Shown here: positions 55,514 through 64,000 of the stretch, piece after piece
How positions within the stretch are numbered: the stretch's first letter is position 1
Layout of the letters: the number at the start of each line of letters is the position of its first letter
DNA from: Cladocopium goreaui
Taxonomy: Eukaryota; Sar; Dinophyceae; Suessiales; Symbiodiniaceae
Assembly (NCBI GenBank): GCA_947184155.2
Contig: CAMXCT020001557.1
Coordinates: 1,017,923 to 1,081,922 of the forward strand
Direction: 5' to 3'
Length of the DNA stretch: 64,000 nt
The notes under the pieces: generated by a model
Seen by the model: the letters and a program-made list of their open reading frames with translations, nothing else
Told to the model about the DNA's origin: nothing
Databases searched by the model: none
Position numbers and translations under genes: made by a program

Positions 55514-55545
<32 letters not shown>
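55430..55545 (+). mobile_element. Family A element with duplicated left end
   Basis: TACCCTCTGGATCCCTCTGG has the first bases twice. Right end TTAGTTTACCAGAGGGTA intact. Confidence 0.75.
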
Positions 55546-55546
<1 letters not shown>

Positions 55547-55719
55547 GGCCATGGATTACGGCCATCATTCATTTATCCAAGGATTCATCCGTTCTTTTCC
55601 CTCGAGACGACCACCGACCACCTCAGGGCGTGGAAGTGTTCAACATGCGGCTCCACAATGGGATGCTGCTGCCTGTGTGGCAGCGGCCAAGCTCAGGACC
55701 CCAGGGCAGCACGTTTTGA
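55541..55719 (+). CDS. Candidate terminal exon after a family A element
   Basis: Continuing from the element's ACCAGAG the frame reads PWITAIIHLSKDSSVLFPRD, DHRPPQGVEVFNMRLHNGML, LPVWQRPSSGPQGSTF and TGA at 55,717. Confidence 0.38.
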
Positions 55720-55774
55720 GGAGTTGATCTGATAGTAACGATCCGCCAAAAGGATCCAAACGGTCGAACTTCTT

Positions 55775-55980
55775 CTGGTTGGTGGTTTGGAACATGAATT
55801 TTCCCATCAATAATAGGGACTTAATATGGGTTAATGGGACTTCATATATCTTGATATGGACTTAGTAGATCTATATACTGGTTGGTGGTTTGGAATATGA
55901 ATTCTATTTTCCCCGATAGTTGGGATGATGATCCAATCTGACTTTCATATTTTTCAGGGGGGGTGAAACCACCAATTAGT
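55775..55980 (+). mobile_element. Two family B elements in tandem
   Basis: The first starts CTGGTTGGTGGTTTGGAACA at 55,776 and lacks its right end. The second (55,879-55,980) has the left end CTGGTTGGTGGTTTGGAATA and TTTTTCAGGGGGGGTGAAAC, CACCAATTAG at the right. Confidence 0.7.
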
Positions 55981-56137
55981 CTTCGAATCCCCCCCAAAAA
56001 AACATTTTTGTTTCTTAGCACAGTGTCATGGCCACAAGCCATCCAGAAGATGGAGATATAGACAAGAATCGCCATGATGATGATGATATTGTGGTTTTGG
56101 ATGGATATCATGGTGGTGGATTACTACTCACTTTTGG

Positions 56138-56180
56138 ATGAGGATTTTGATGATGATGATGATGATGATGATGGTAGCAA
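56138..56180. repeat. GAT microsatellite
   Basis: About nine GAT units (56,148-56,173) with flanking GGT variants. Confidence 0.9.
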
Positions 56181-56288
56181 TGGTGATGGTGATTTTGAAG
56201 AATAATGAAGGAGACGAAGCTCACATGGTGGTGGTGATTTTCATTGGTGCTAAGATTATGTATTGTTACACACGTTGTATGATGCCCT

Positions 56289-56680
56289 GTGGCTGCAACT
56301 GGGTGGTCGATCAAACAAGTGATTGCATACCAAAGGTGGCAGAATAAGCATGCAGATGACTTGGGTCTTGTGGAATACGGGGGAACAGCCTGCCACTTAC
56401 CCAAGAAGTCAAGTGATGGGGAACCATCTGAACTCCCTAGTTATGTGATGGAAGACACTTTGCCGCCTGAAACTTGGGCTGGATGGAAGGGCCGGCTTTG
56501 CCCCGCAAAGTCAACAAACCCCCCGCTCGCGAGCCTGAGCCTTCTCTAGCTGCACAACTCTGGCATACTCTGGCTTTACAAAATGTCCTGGGATTGTGAT
56601 CCCATGAAGGTTTCGCTGGCGTCGATGCAAGCTTAAGTTGAGGGTGCCGGAGTAGGGTTGGTAAAGCAATATAGTAAACC
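56289..56680 (+). CDS. Candidate coding segment with a frame change
   Basis: The first frame reads WSIKQVIAYQRWQNKHADDL, GLVEYGGTACHLPKKSSDGE, then LPSYVMEDTLPPETWAGWKG. Near 56,490 the coding character moves to another frame (PALPRKVNKPPAREPEPSLA, AQLWHTLALQNVLGL). This could be a decayed gene or two exons. Confidence 0.35.
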
Positions 56681-56794
56681 ATCCCCGAAATAAGCATACA
56701 TGGGTTTTATAAACCATCAAAATATGGGTGGTGTATTATTGCTTTACCAACATTAATTAAACACAATTATATATGATTATATTTAATATAGTTA

Positions 56795-57190
56795 TTGTAT
56801 TATATTATATCATATTATATTTTATTATATTATATCATATTATATTATATTACATTCATTATATTATATTACATTACATTATATTATATTACATTCATTA
56901 TATTATATTATATTATATTTTTTTATATTTTATTATACTATTTTTTTATATTATATCATATTATCTTATATTATATTATATCATATTATATTATATTACA
57001 TTTATTATATTATAGTATATTACATTATATTATATTATATTACATTATATTATATTATATTACATTATATTATATTATATTATATCATATTATATTATAT
57101 TACATTTATTATATTATATTACAGTATGTTATATTATATTATATTATATTTTTTTAATATTATATCATATTATATTATATTATATTACAG
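56795..57190. repeat. TTATA/TTACATT satellite
   Basis: About 400 bases of TATATTATATCATATTATAT and TTACATTATAT variants, related in unit to the array at 41 kb. Confidence 0.9.
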
Positions 57191-57281
57191 GCGTAGATGT
57201 ATGACATTTATGCACATTTATCGCAGTCAACCCCACAATCAGTGGGTAGTGACTAGCACCGGGCAATGCTGTCACTTCCAG

Positions 57282-57364
57282 TGCAGGAGATGTGGAGGAC
57301 TTGGCAGCACATGTGGCGGCCTCGGCTCACCGAAAGCCTATCCCAGATACGACCCATGGTGCTG
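57282..57364 (+). CDS. Candidate exon ending in a family D element
   Basis: TGTCACTTCCAG precedes AGDVEDLAAHVAASAHRKPI, then PDTTHGA and GCTG|GTAGAT in phase 1, which is inside the left end of the D copy. A Gly/Cys-rich frame (CRRCGGLGSTCGGLG) is open too. Confidence 0.38.
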
Positions 57365-57450
57365 GTAGATTTACCTACAAAACTGGATACAAAACCGGTT
57401 CATTTATGGGGTAAATGTTGGTAAATATTCCAGGACCATGGAGCATATGG
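57353..57450. mobile_element. Family D element with donor-like left end
   Basis: CCCATGGTGCTGGTAGATTT, TACCTACAAAACTGG at the left; GGTAAATGTTGGTAAATATT, CCATGGAGCATATGG at the right. Confidence 0.6.
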
Positions 57451-57516
57451 CTATGGGTTTCAGCCGTTATAGTTATAGTTATAACATGTTTTGTTGGTGT
57501 TGCCTTTGCTTCATAG

Positions 57517-57755
57517 CAAAACTAAAAAGCCAGAAAACCAGGATAGATCATGTTCCCCCCAAGTTTTCGCATCGCCATGGGCAGATCGAAAACCTGGAAG
57601 TCAAGAGAGATGTCGGCGTCGTGAATCGGCGTCGTCAATCTCGGGCTCCCAAAACGAATCCACTGGAATCGCTGGAGTCTATTGATATCTATTGGATTGT
57701 TCGTGAATTGGATCCCAAATATACATGGAAGATCATGGAAGTATTGATCATGTGA
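57517..57755 (+). CDS. Candidate exon
   Basis: TGCCTTTGCTTCATAG precedes KTRIDHVPPKFSHRHGQIEN, LEVKRDVGVVNRRRQSRAPK, TNPLESLESIDIYWIVRELD and TGA. A second frame is open for about 60 codons. Confidence 0.32.
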
Positions 57756-57970
57756 TCCAGAGATGGGTTCAACACCCCTTTGATGGTTTAAAATTCCATT
57801 ATGAATGGCTGTATATCTGTAACATCCGAAGAACATCTTTGTGAAACCAATTTTTGTTCTCTAATGTGAATCCTGGCTTAAAAAAACACCAGTTTGTGAA
57901 GAGAGGGTACCAATGTTTGATAGCAATCTATCAAGATGCTGCAAGGACAAATCAGTTCCAGGAGTATAGG

Positions 57971-58373
57971 ATAATGGTCACCTATCCAGTGCCAGAAGTG
58001 AATTGGCAAGGGTGAACGCACCCAGTGCCTTGCCAGAGTGGATGAAGGTGGAGCAGTGGCAACAGCTCACACCACATGGCAACAGCAGTGCGAATCTGTG
58101 CGATGAAGCACAGGTCTGTGCAGATCACAGTGCTGCGGATGCGATGGAGTTTGCCACTACAGACATGCTGCAATGACAAAGGATGCCAAAGTGGTTCACA
58201 TCAAGTGAGGGGTAAAACTGGTAGACCACTTTAGGGAGAAGTGCACGAAACATTGTGTTGAGACGAGGCCCAAAAAGCAATACCCATATCCAGATTTGAA
58301 GCCGATTGACGCAATGTTGCGTACAATGCATGCCCAGTGCGGACGTTCCTGCTTCTTGGACATTGTTTTCTAG
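57971..58373 (+). pseudogene. Broken coding region, function unknown
   Basis: The frame from 57,971 reads ARSELARVNAPSALPEWMKV, EQWQQLTPHGNSSANLCDEA, ADHSAADAMEFATTDMLQ and reaches TGA at about 58,174. The next frame continues with TKDAKVVHIK, a TGA at 58,206, then GVKLVDHFREKCTKHCVETR, PKKQYPYPDLKPIDAMLRTM, HAQCGRSCFLDIVF and TAG at 58,371. One shift and one stop interrupt otherwise steady coding character. May be a retroelement or processed gene remnant. Confidence 0.42.
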
Positions 58374-58544
58374 ATCATCTGAAACCCATTGTGGGTGTCA
58401 CTTAAGTTGATTGTCACATGTTGTTTTTTTGAGTAAGCCTCAGCCTACCCGTCTGTTATTTTGTTGATTTTTTCTGTGCACTCTCTGGTTTGCTGGTTAA
58501 ATCCCTATGTTTGTCGCTTTGAATCACGATGTTTGCTGGTTTTA

Positions 58545-58634
58545 CCCATAGGATCCATGTATGCTATATATGGTAACATTTACCATCAATATACCCCAAA
58601 TGTTAGCATATATACCATACATGGATCCTATGGG
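58545..58634. mobile_element. Family D element
   Basis: CCCATAGGATCCATGTATGC and CATACATGGATCCTATGGG ends; centre CATTTACCATCAATATACCC. Confidence 0.75.
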
Positions 58635-59003
58635 TTATTCAATGAGTTTCGTGATGTTGATCCCACTTGATCTTTTTGTGAAATCCGTTGTGTTTTCTTG
58701 CTATTTGATCCATTTCTATCCAAACAAAACAGGTCAAAGTTAAATTTACCTCAGCAAAATGATCAAGCTAAAAAGATCTCACTAAACCCGCAGCTTTTCC
58801 TCCGACCTCTTGTGGCTGTTTGAATATAATGAAGAAACATATAGTTGATCAAAATTAGTCTTGGTCAAATGTGATAAAACAGAACAACTACTCAAAATCC
58901 CATCTCTGCTTTTTATAGATCAAAATCCCATTTTGTAACCATGTAAATACATATAAATACGTATATGTTTGAACAAAAATAGTAGTCAAGCAAATACAAT
59001 GCA
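58635..59003. other. No supported gene
   Basis: AT-rich. Confidence 0.5.
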
Positions 59004-59110
59004 TGCCCTCTGGTAATTTTTCAGATAGCTATGGAAAATCATCATGTGTAATCGGCCGGTAAATGGTCTACGGGCCGTGGCTTCCACAGCAAGGTGTTAG
59101 CCAAAGGGCA
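59004..59110 (+). mobile_element. Family A element, strongly diverged
   Basis: TGCCCTCTGGTAATTTTTCA and GGTGTTAGCCAAAGGGCA still pair as inverted ends. Confidence 0.6.
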
Positions 59111-59179
59111 GATGAAAATCCCATGATTCCAAAATCCCATTATTCCATATTATTCCATATTATTCCCTATTTCTCATAT

Positions 59180-59274
59180 CCCATAGGATCCATGTACGCT
59201 ATATATGGTAACATTTACCATCAATATAATATACCCCCAATGTTAGTATATATACCATACATGGATCCTATGGG
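59180..59274. mobile_element. Family D element
   Basis: Near-identical ends to 58,545 (CCCATAGGATCCATGTACGC, CATACATGGATCCTATGGG), with an extra ATAATAT in the centre. Confidence 0.75.
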
Positions 59275-59297
59275 TATTATCCCTCACTATAAAATAG

Positions 59298-59443
59298 CTC
59301 TTCTTGGGATTCCGCATCTCGAATCCCGAGTCGATCCCATGGAGGTGTTGTCCTGCATGGCACTTCGTCTTCGCCTTGAGGCGTTCCGAAACGAAACAAT
59401 GACGGCGCTGGAGGATTTTTTTGGACAAAAGATGGGATTATAG
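59298..59443 (+). CDS. Candidate terminal exon
   Basis: After TAAAATAG the frame reads LLGIPHLESRVDPMEVLSCM, then ALRLRLEAFRNETMTALEDF, FGQKMGL and TAG at 59,441. GGGATAATAGT repeats follow. Confidence 0.4.
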
Positions 59444-59725
59444 TGGGATTCAACCAGGAATGGTGGGATTATAATGGGATAGTAGTGGGATAATAGTGGG
59501 ATAATGGCGATAATACTTGGATTTTATAATGGGATACTCCTAAATCCTTTAGGATTTAACCACTCGTGGTGGGATTTAACATGATTTAAACAAGAAAAAT
59601 TGATCATTTCTATGGGAATGATGATGGTGATGGCATGGGGAAATCAATAATTAGTGATTTAATCTGAATGACTTACAACGACCTCACGTGGTGACGTGAT
59701 GGTATGTTCAGGTGAGTGAATTATT

Positions 59726-59837
59726 CTGGGTAAATTATAACGACCTCACTGCGACCTCACTGGAAATCATGGTTAATAAGGGGAATCACCCCCAAATGGC
59801 CTTAATTCAGGTTAGTGAATTATTATAATTTACCCAG
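59726..59837 (+). mobile_element. Family G element, intact
   Basis: CTGGGTAAATTATAACGACC, TCACTGCGACCTCACTGG, TTAATTCAGGTTAGTGAATT and TATAATTTACCCAG. Confidence 0.75.
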
Positions 59838-59975
59838 ATTATTGTAAGTCAGAATTCAGCCAGATCCATTGGGTTCTCCATTGGATAATGATTCTGATGA
59901 TTGATAATCCATGGGAAAGCCCAAAAAACAACATGGGAGATATCCAACACTCCAATGCTTATTGATATTAGTATT

Positions 59976-60073
59976 GATAATGAATTGAATATAGATGATG
60001 AATGATGATGATAATGAATTGAATATAGATGATGAATGATGATGATAATGAATTGAATATAGATAATGAAGAA
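59976..60073. repeat. 34-base tandem repeat, three copies
   Basis: Unit starts at 59,976, 60,010 and 60,044 (GATAATGAATTGAATATAGA, TGATGAATGATGAT). Confidence 0.9.
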
Positions 60074-60338
60074 CAAAGTGAATATTAACATCCATAACAT
60101 CCTGAATAGATAGCGATGAACAAACATATCAGTATGAATGGACACATGTAGTTTTCAGTCGAGTCCTCCCAAAAAATGCACAACTTTCCAGGTGAATCAT
60201 GCTGATTTATCCAGGTGTATGTTTCCTCAACATGGAGACAAAAAACAAGAGTGAATAGCACACACAGTTTTGGCACTTTGCCAGTTATACGTACTTATAA
60301 CATCTTATAACCCCATTTATAGAATTTCTAATCCCAAC

Positions 60339-60411
60339 TACCCTCTGGTAAACTAACATAGCTATTGAAAATGGCCATTTATAGTGGATTTTCCATTAAA
60401 AATGGTGATTT

Positions 60412-60443
<32 letters not shown>
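60339..60443 (+). mobile_element. Family A element
   Basis: TACCCTCTGGTAAACTAACA and GTTAGTTTACCAGAGGGTA, near-perfect inverted ends. Confidence 0.8.
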
Positions 60444-60444
<1 letters not shown>

Positions 60445-60626
60445 TAGCCATGGCCATAACTGCACCACCTTTAGGCTTTTCTCGAAACTCTCCGCCACAT
60501 GTTCTGCCAAGTTTGTGGCCCTTGAGGGGCCGTCGGGCCGTAATTCGTTGCTTGCTATTCGTTGCTTCCGTTGGGCGACTCCCCAGAAAAATCGAAAGAG
60601 TAATTCATCACCCCATTTACCCTCTG
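60440..60626 (+). CDS. Candidate exon between two family A elements
   Basis: From the A terminus ACCAGAG the frame reads GNSHGHNCTTFRLFSKLSAT, CSAKFVALEGPSGRNSLLAI, RCFRWATPQKNRKSNSSPHL, PS and TCTG|GTAAAC in phase 1. As the elements are palindromic, a minus-strand exon (WGDELLFRFFWGVAQRKQ) with its own GTAAAC donor is also possible, as is a second plus frame. Confidence 0.38.
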
Positions 60627-60721
60627 GTAAACTAACATAGCTATTGGAAATCACCTTTTTCAATGGGAAAATCAACTATAAATGGCAATTTTCAATAGCT
60701 ATGTTAAATTACCAGAGGGTA
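60618..60721 (+). mobile_element. Family A element
   Basis: TACCCTCTGGTAAACTAACA and ATGTTAAATTACCAGAGGGT. Confidence 0.8.
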
Positions 60722-60735
60722 TAGAATCTATAATC

Positions 60736-60839
60736 CTGGTTGGTGGTTTGGAACATTGTTATTATTTATTTCCATATATTGGGAAGAATCATCCCAACTG
60801 ACTTTCATATTTTTCAGAGGGGTTGAAACCACCAACTAG
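60736..60839 (+). mobile_element. Family B element
   Basis: CTGGTTGGTGGTTTGGAACA ... TTTTTCAGAGGGGTTGAAAC, CACCAACTAG. Confidence 0.8.
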
Positions 60840-61581
60840 ACTACTTGAATAGGAATTTACTCTTTTTGATTTTTTGGAGTTACCCATTAATAACTTGGAA
60901 TTGTGCGATCAAACATGTTGACTATTACCCTGAATACCCGGTGGGTCAAAAATTGAAGGCTGAAAATGTGCTCATTTCTTTTTGGTATTTACCAGTAATG
61001 TGTATAGTCAAACGTAGTCCACCAGTCTTGTGACACCCAATGTTTGCCTCAAAAAAAACGGTGTTGTTGGATCAGTTCTCATCAATCCCACCATCTTTCC
61101 AGAGATCTTCAATCATCTCCCCACCGTTTGTTCTGGACCAACCTTGGATGGATAGCTTAGAGTCGTTTAATTTGTCCTTTAATTGTGTCCTGTCACTGGG
61201 AATATATATATAATTATATATATATACTAATCAGCATTAGTTCATAGTATCTTGTGGTAATAAAACATATAAAACATGGCTTGCTGGAAACTCTCCTGTA
61301 GAGTATGTTCGATGATTTTCTCATTGAAACGCCCATGTGTTTCGGAGATTTGCCGTGTTTGATTGCCAGAAACTATCCCCCATATTTCTTGGTAACCTAT
61401 CCCCACTCAACTCCGCCTTTTTAGTAGTTAAATATCACATCCCAACATATCCCCGCTATATAAACCTCATGTTAAACACCTCATGAACTACTAAGAAATG
61501 TAACATACATGGTAATCATATCAACAATGAGTTGTAACATATCCACGAAACACCTCATTTTTGTTGGTTCTGTAAATCATG
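60840..61581. other. No supported gene
   Basis: AT-rich, TA tract at 61,203-61,226. Confidence 0.5.
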
Positions 61582-61685
61582 TCAATGGATTGGTTTAAGG
61601 GAAAATTTTAACCGGAAAACCCCATGATCTTAGTGGGAAAATCGATGGTTTCCGGTTAAGAGTTTCCCTTAAACCAATCCATTGA
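61582..61685. mobile_element. Family J palindrome, complete
   Basis: TCAATGGATTGGTTTAAGGG and CCCTTAAACCAATCCATTGA ends; centre has AACCGGAAAAC and GTTTCCGGTT. Confidence 0.8.
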
Positions 61686-61734
61686 TCATGTCAAATCCAC
61701 CATTTTTTTGTTGATCACACTGATCATCATCCAG

Positions 61735-61836
61735 GCCACAACTTGGCGCGTGCACGCCCCATCAGATCAACTGCAAGGCAGGGCCCCAGGGCGGCAAACC
61801 GGCAGGGCGCCACCGAAGGATGGCATGGGACTCTAA
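61735..61836 (+). CDS. Candidate terminal exon
   Basis: TGATCATCATCCAG precedes ATTWRVHAPSDQLQGRAPGR, then QTGRAPPKDGMGL and TAA at 61,834. Arg/Gly/Gln-rich. Confidence 0.32.
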   Translation, partial: ATTWRVHAPSDQLQGRAPGRQTGRAPPKDGMGL

Positions 61837-62059
61837 GCAAAACATAGGTTTAATTACCGTAAAAGATGGGATGGGAACTAACCATCAAAAAAGGGGAAGT
61901 ATTTCTTGTAGCAAAAAAATCCAGATGCGATATGATGGTGATGAAGATACCATCAAAGAAGTTGGAAGTTAAGCAACAGGAAATGTGGATTTAATCAACA
62001 AAATGAGGACATCAGTTAGAAAGGAGGGAGTTTGGCAACAGACATATTCAATTACAGTA

Positions 62060-62140
62060 TCAGCTACATATATATATATATATACATATACATATAGATA
62101 TAGATATATATACATATATATATGCAGTATATATATATGA
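62060..62140. repeat. TA microsatellite
   Basis: Interrupted (TA)n with CATA and GATA units. Confidence 0.85.
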
Positions 62141-62159
62141 TATCTTGGTATTGGTAAGA

Positions 62160-62378
62160 GGCGCCACTTGCCCTCTGGCAGTATACCGGCAGGAGTTTGG
62201 ACCAATCGTACCGTGTCCCGAGATCACGTCCCTGCGATGCAGCTGGTGCTGGTTGGACCTGCAGACACATGGCGGTCACCAGATGATCAGCAAACCCGCT
62301 TTGCAATAGATTCAGACAGGTGCAGTCACTGCAGTCATGTCCGTTTCTATCCATGAATGGGGGATACCAACAACAACT
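62160..62378 (+). CDS. Possible exon, frame and strand unclear
   Basis: Plus frame SGSIPAGVWTNRTVSRDHVP and a third frame ending QQQLL at CTTG|GTGCTT of the B element; a 96-codon minus frame also covers it. Confidence 0.25.
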
Positions 62379-62493
62379 GCTTGGTGCTTTGGAACATTTT
62401 TTATTTTCCCATATATTGGGAATAATATAACCTCAACTGACGAACTCATATTTTTCAGAATTTTTCAGAGGGGTAGGTCAATCACCAGCCAGA
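62379..62493 (+). mobile_element. Family B element with doubled acceptor block
   Basis: TTTTTCAGAATTTTTCAGAG shows the acceptor motif twice. Ends CTTGGTGCTTTGGAACAT and TCACCAGCCAG are diverged. Confidence 0.7.
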
Positions 62494-63020
62494 CAAACAT
62501 TGCGAATGGAACAAGTATTGCAATGTGATAGATATAGATATGAATCTCATCCCGGTGGATTTCTGGATGTTCATCCCCCCCAAATATGGTATCGATTTGG
62601 TCCATCCCCATATGAGGCATTTTTTTTTCAGATTCAAACAGGAGTTTCTTTAAAAAAGGGGGTTCCAAAACCATGAGTTCAAATATTTTTTATGGTCCTT
62701 TATAACTTGGATGATTTGGGCATTTTAGGACATTCCCAAGCACGAATTGACTGGTCACTGCATGTGTTGGCCACATTTTGTTGGCTCCATGTTGGATGAT
62801 GCTGGTGAATCAGTTCGCTGTGGTTATCCTCGAATTGATGCAACATTGGGCCATAACTACAACCCCACTGAATTTCCTAATCAGAGACCCATCTACCATT
62901 TATGGATGACTTTCCTATATTGAAACCTACATTTATAATCATTTTCTAAAAAAATTATAGGGCATTTCGAAATTGCTATGTTCAAGTGAAGCAATGATCC
63001 TCCAAAAAAGACGGATGCAG
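62494..63020. other. No supported gene
   Basis: Short frames only. Confidence 0.5.
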
Positions 63021-63088
63021 TTCTGCGGCCCTGGAGGATCCGAGTGTTTGGAATATCTGAAGAGGACGGCGCTGCCCGGGGTGCCATG
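63021..63088 (+). CDS. Small candidate exon
   Basis: GACGGATGCAG precedes FCGPGGSECLEYLKRTALPG, VP and donor TG|GTGACC. Confidence 0.33.
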
Positions 63089-64000
63089 GTGACCACAGCC
63101 GGGTACCAATTGACCCACAAAATTGGTGGAAGTGTGGGATGAGCAATGTTAGTCTCATGGTTCTAACATGTTCCTCATGGTTCTAATATGTTCTAATCAT
63201 CTCAGAACTTGCTTGAATACGTTTGAATACAGAACACTATATATAACTCAGACAAGCATCAAAAGAGATCTCTGAGATGAGTAATGATTAATGTGTTTGC
63301 CCTCGGGTGGAAGAGGCAGTCACAATACACCAGAGCGGATCTGTCACAGGCAGTGTTCAAAACCCCTGTTTGATGATTAGTTCGAGGGTTATACTACCCT
63401 GCAAAAAAAATGGGGATTATGGGATTATAGTAATCCCATAATCCGGGGAATCCCTATATGGAAGAGGGATTAATAGAACACTGCTCAATTGATCAAAATT
63501 GGTCATTTGTTGTACTGAAACCATCCATCGCCCACTGTTGGGAACCCGAGATGTGTCACGTTTTCTTTTGCTGCTGGCTCAACGTCACATTCATGAATGA
63601 ACTTTGGAACATCCCAAAAAAATCAACAGTTTTTTTTGGGATATTATGTATACAATAGTTTCTATAGGAAAGGATCAATGACATCTATATTCCATATACA
63701 TTAGGCGGATGGTATAGTATGCCCCCTGCCGAGCCACTGTGTACCTGTCATGTGCACAGTACCGAACACAGCCCCTTCTGCAGGTTGAAAAGGAGGTTCA
63801 TTGCAAAGAACTAACCCACAGTCAACCAGTTGATACTAACCTAATCTAAACGATTCCAAACCGCTATTTAAGAGTGATTGTTGCTCCATGCATCTCCAAG
63901 TATTGCGTCCATCGAAAAAACACAAAAGGTTGGTCTGGAAAAAAAGGGTACCGCGGGTACCCCAAATCCAGTGGTTTTTTAGAAAATTGTGCCCTGGCAT
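63089..64000. other. No confident gene; perfect hairpin at 63,414-63,444
   Basis: GGATTATGGGATTA, a TAG loop and TAATCCCATAATCC form a 14-base-arm hairpin. A short plus frame at 63,297-63,372 (FALGWKRQSQYTRADLSQAV) might be an exon. Confidence 0.35.

Noticed and set aside
60379-60675. 98-codon minus-strand ORF across the island at 60.5 kb
   Set aside because: Open with good composition, but it runs through both palindromic elements; the plus strand has an equal or better exon and agrees with the neighbours. Not fully excluded.

Overview
The window looks like nuclear DNA of a dinoflagellate, probably from the Symbiodiniaceae/Suessiales side. The evidence is the overall architecture: short GC-richer coding islands in AT-rich DNA, many small palindromic elements that carry splice-like ends, a cytosine-methyltransferase ORF of the retrotransposon-borne type, and a Ty1/copia reverse-transcriptase relic. 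No bacterial operon, rRNA, tRNA or CRISPR array was seen. The species call is an inference.

Layout. 0-5.5 kb: a degenerate retroelement ORF with a C5-methyltransferase domain, then the first small exons. 5-15 kb: scattered exon-like islands, including one short two-exon gene model (13,123-13,616) whose only intron is a mobile element. 15.2-17.6 kb: a block of complex repeats ending in a 1.15 kb heptamer array. 18-30 kb: the densest run of candidate exons, interrupted by a G-rich 71-76 bp minisatellite (22.1-22.9 kb) and three perfect palindromes. 31-41 kb: mostly repeats, a broken copia RT (33.7-34.2 kb), one long candidate exon (37.9-38.4 kb) and a 10-mer AT satellite (41.0-41.7 kb). 42-64 kb: candidate exons alternating with palindromic elements, including two adjacent ORFs at 50.8-51.5 kb, one with a CxxC...CxxC motif.

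The palindromic elements fall into about ten families, called A to J here. Most are roughly 90-150 bp with long terminal inverted repeats, and none encodes a protein. Families A, D and G have ends that look like splice donors (CTG|GTAAAC, CTG|GTAGAT, TGG|GTAAAT) and often begin exactly where a coding island ends. At least six A copies split the frame in the same phase (xTA CCN TCT G|GT or a close variant). This is what intron-generating transposons (introners) would look like, and it is the most interesting system in the window.

All favoured exons read on the + strand, which fits the unidirectional gene arrays known in dinoflagellates. Exon calls rest only on open frames, GC shift and AG/GT boundaries judged by eye. 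Several islands are open in more than one frame, so most exon confidences are modest, and no gene product except the methyltransferase-like and RT-like regions was recognised.
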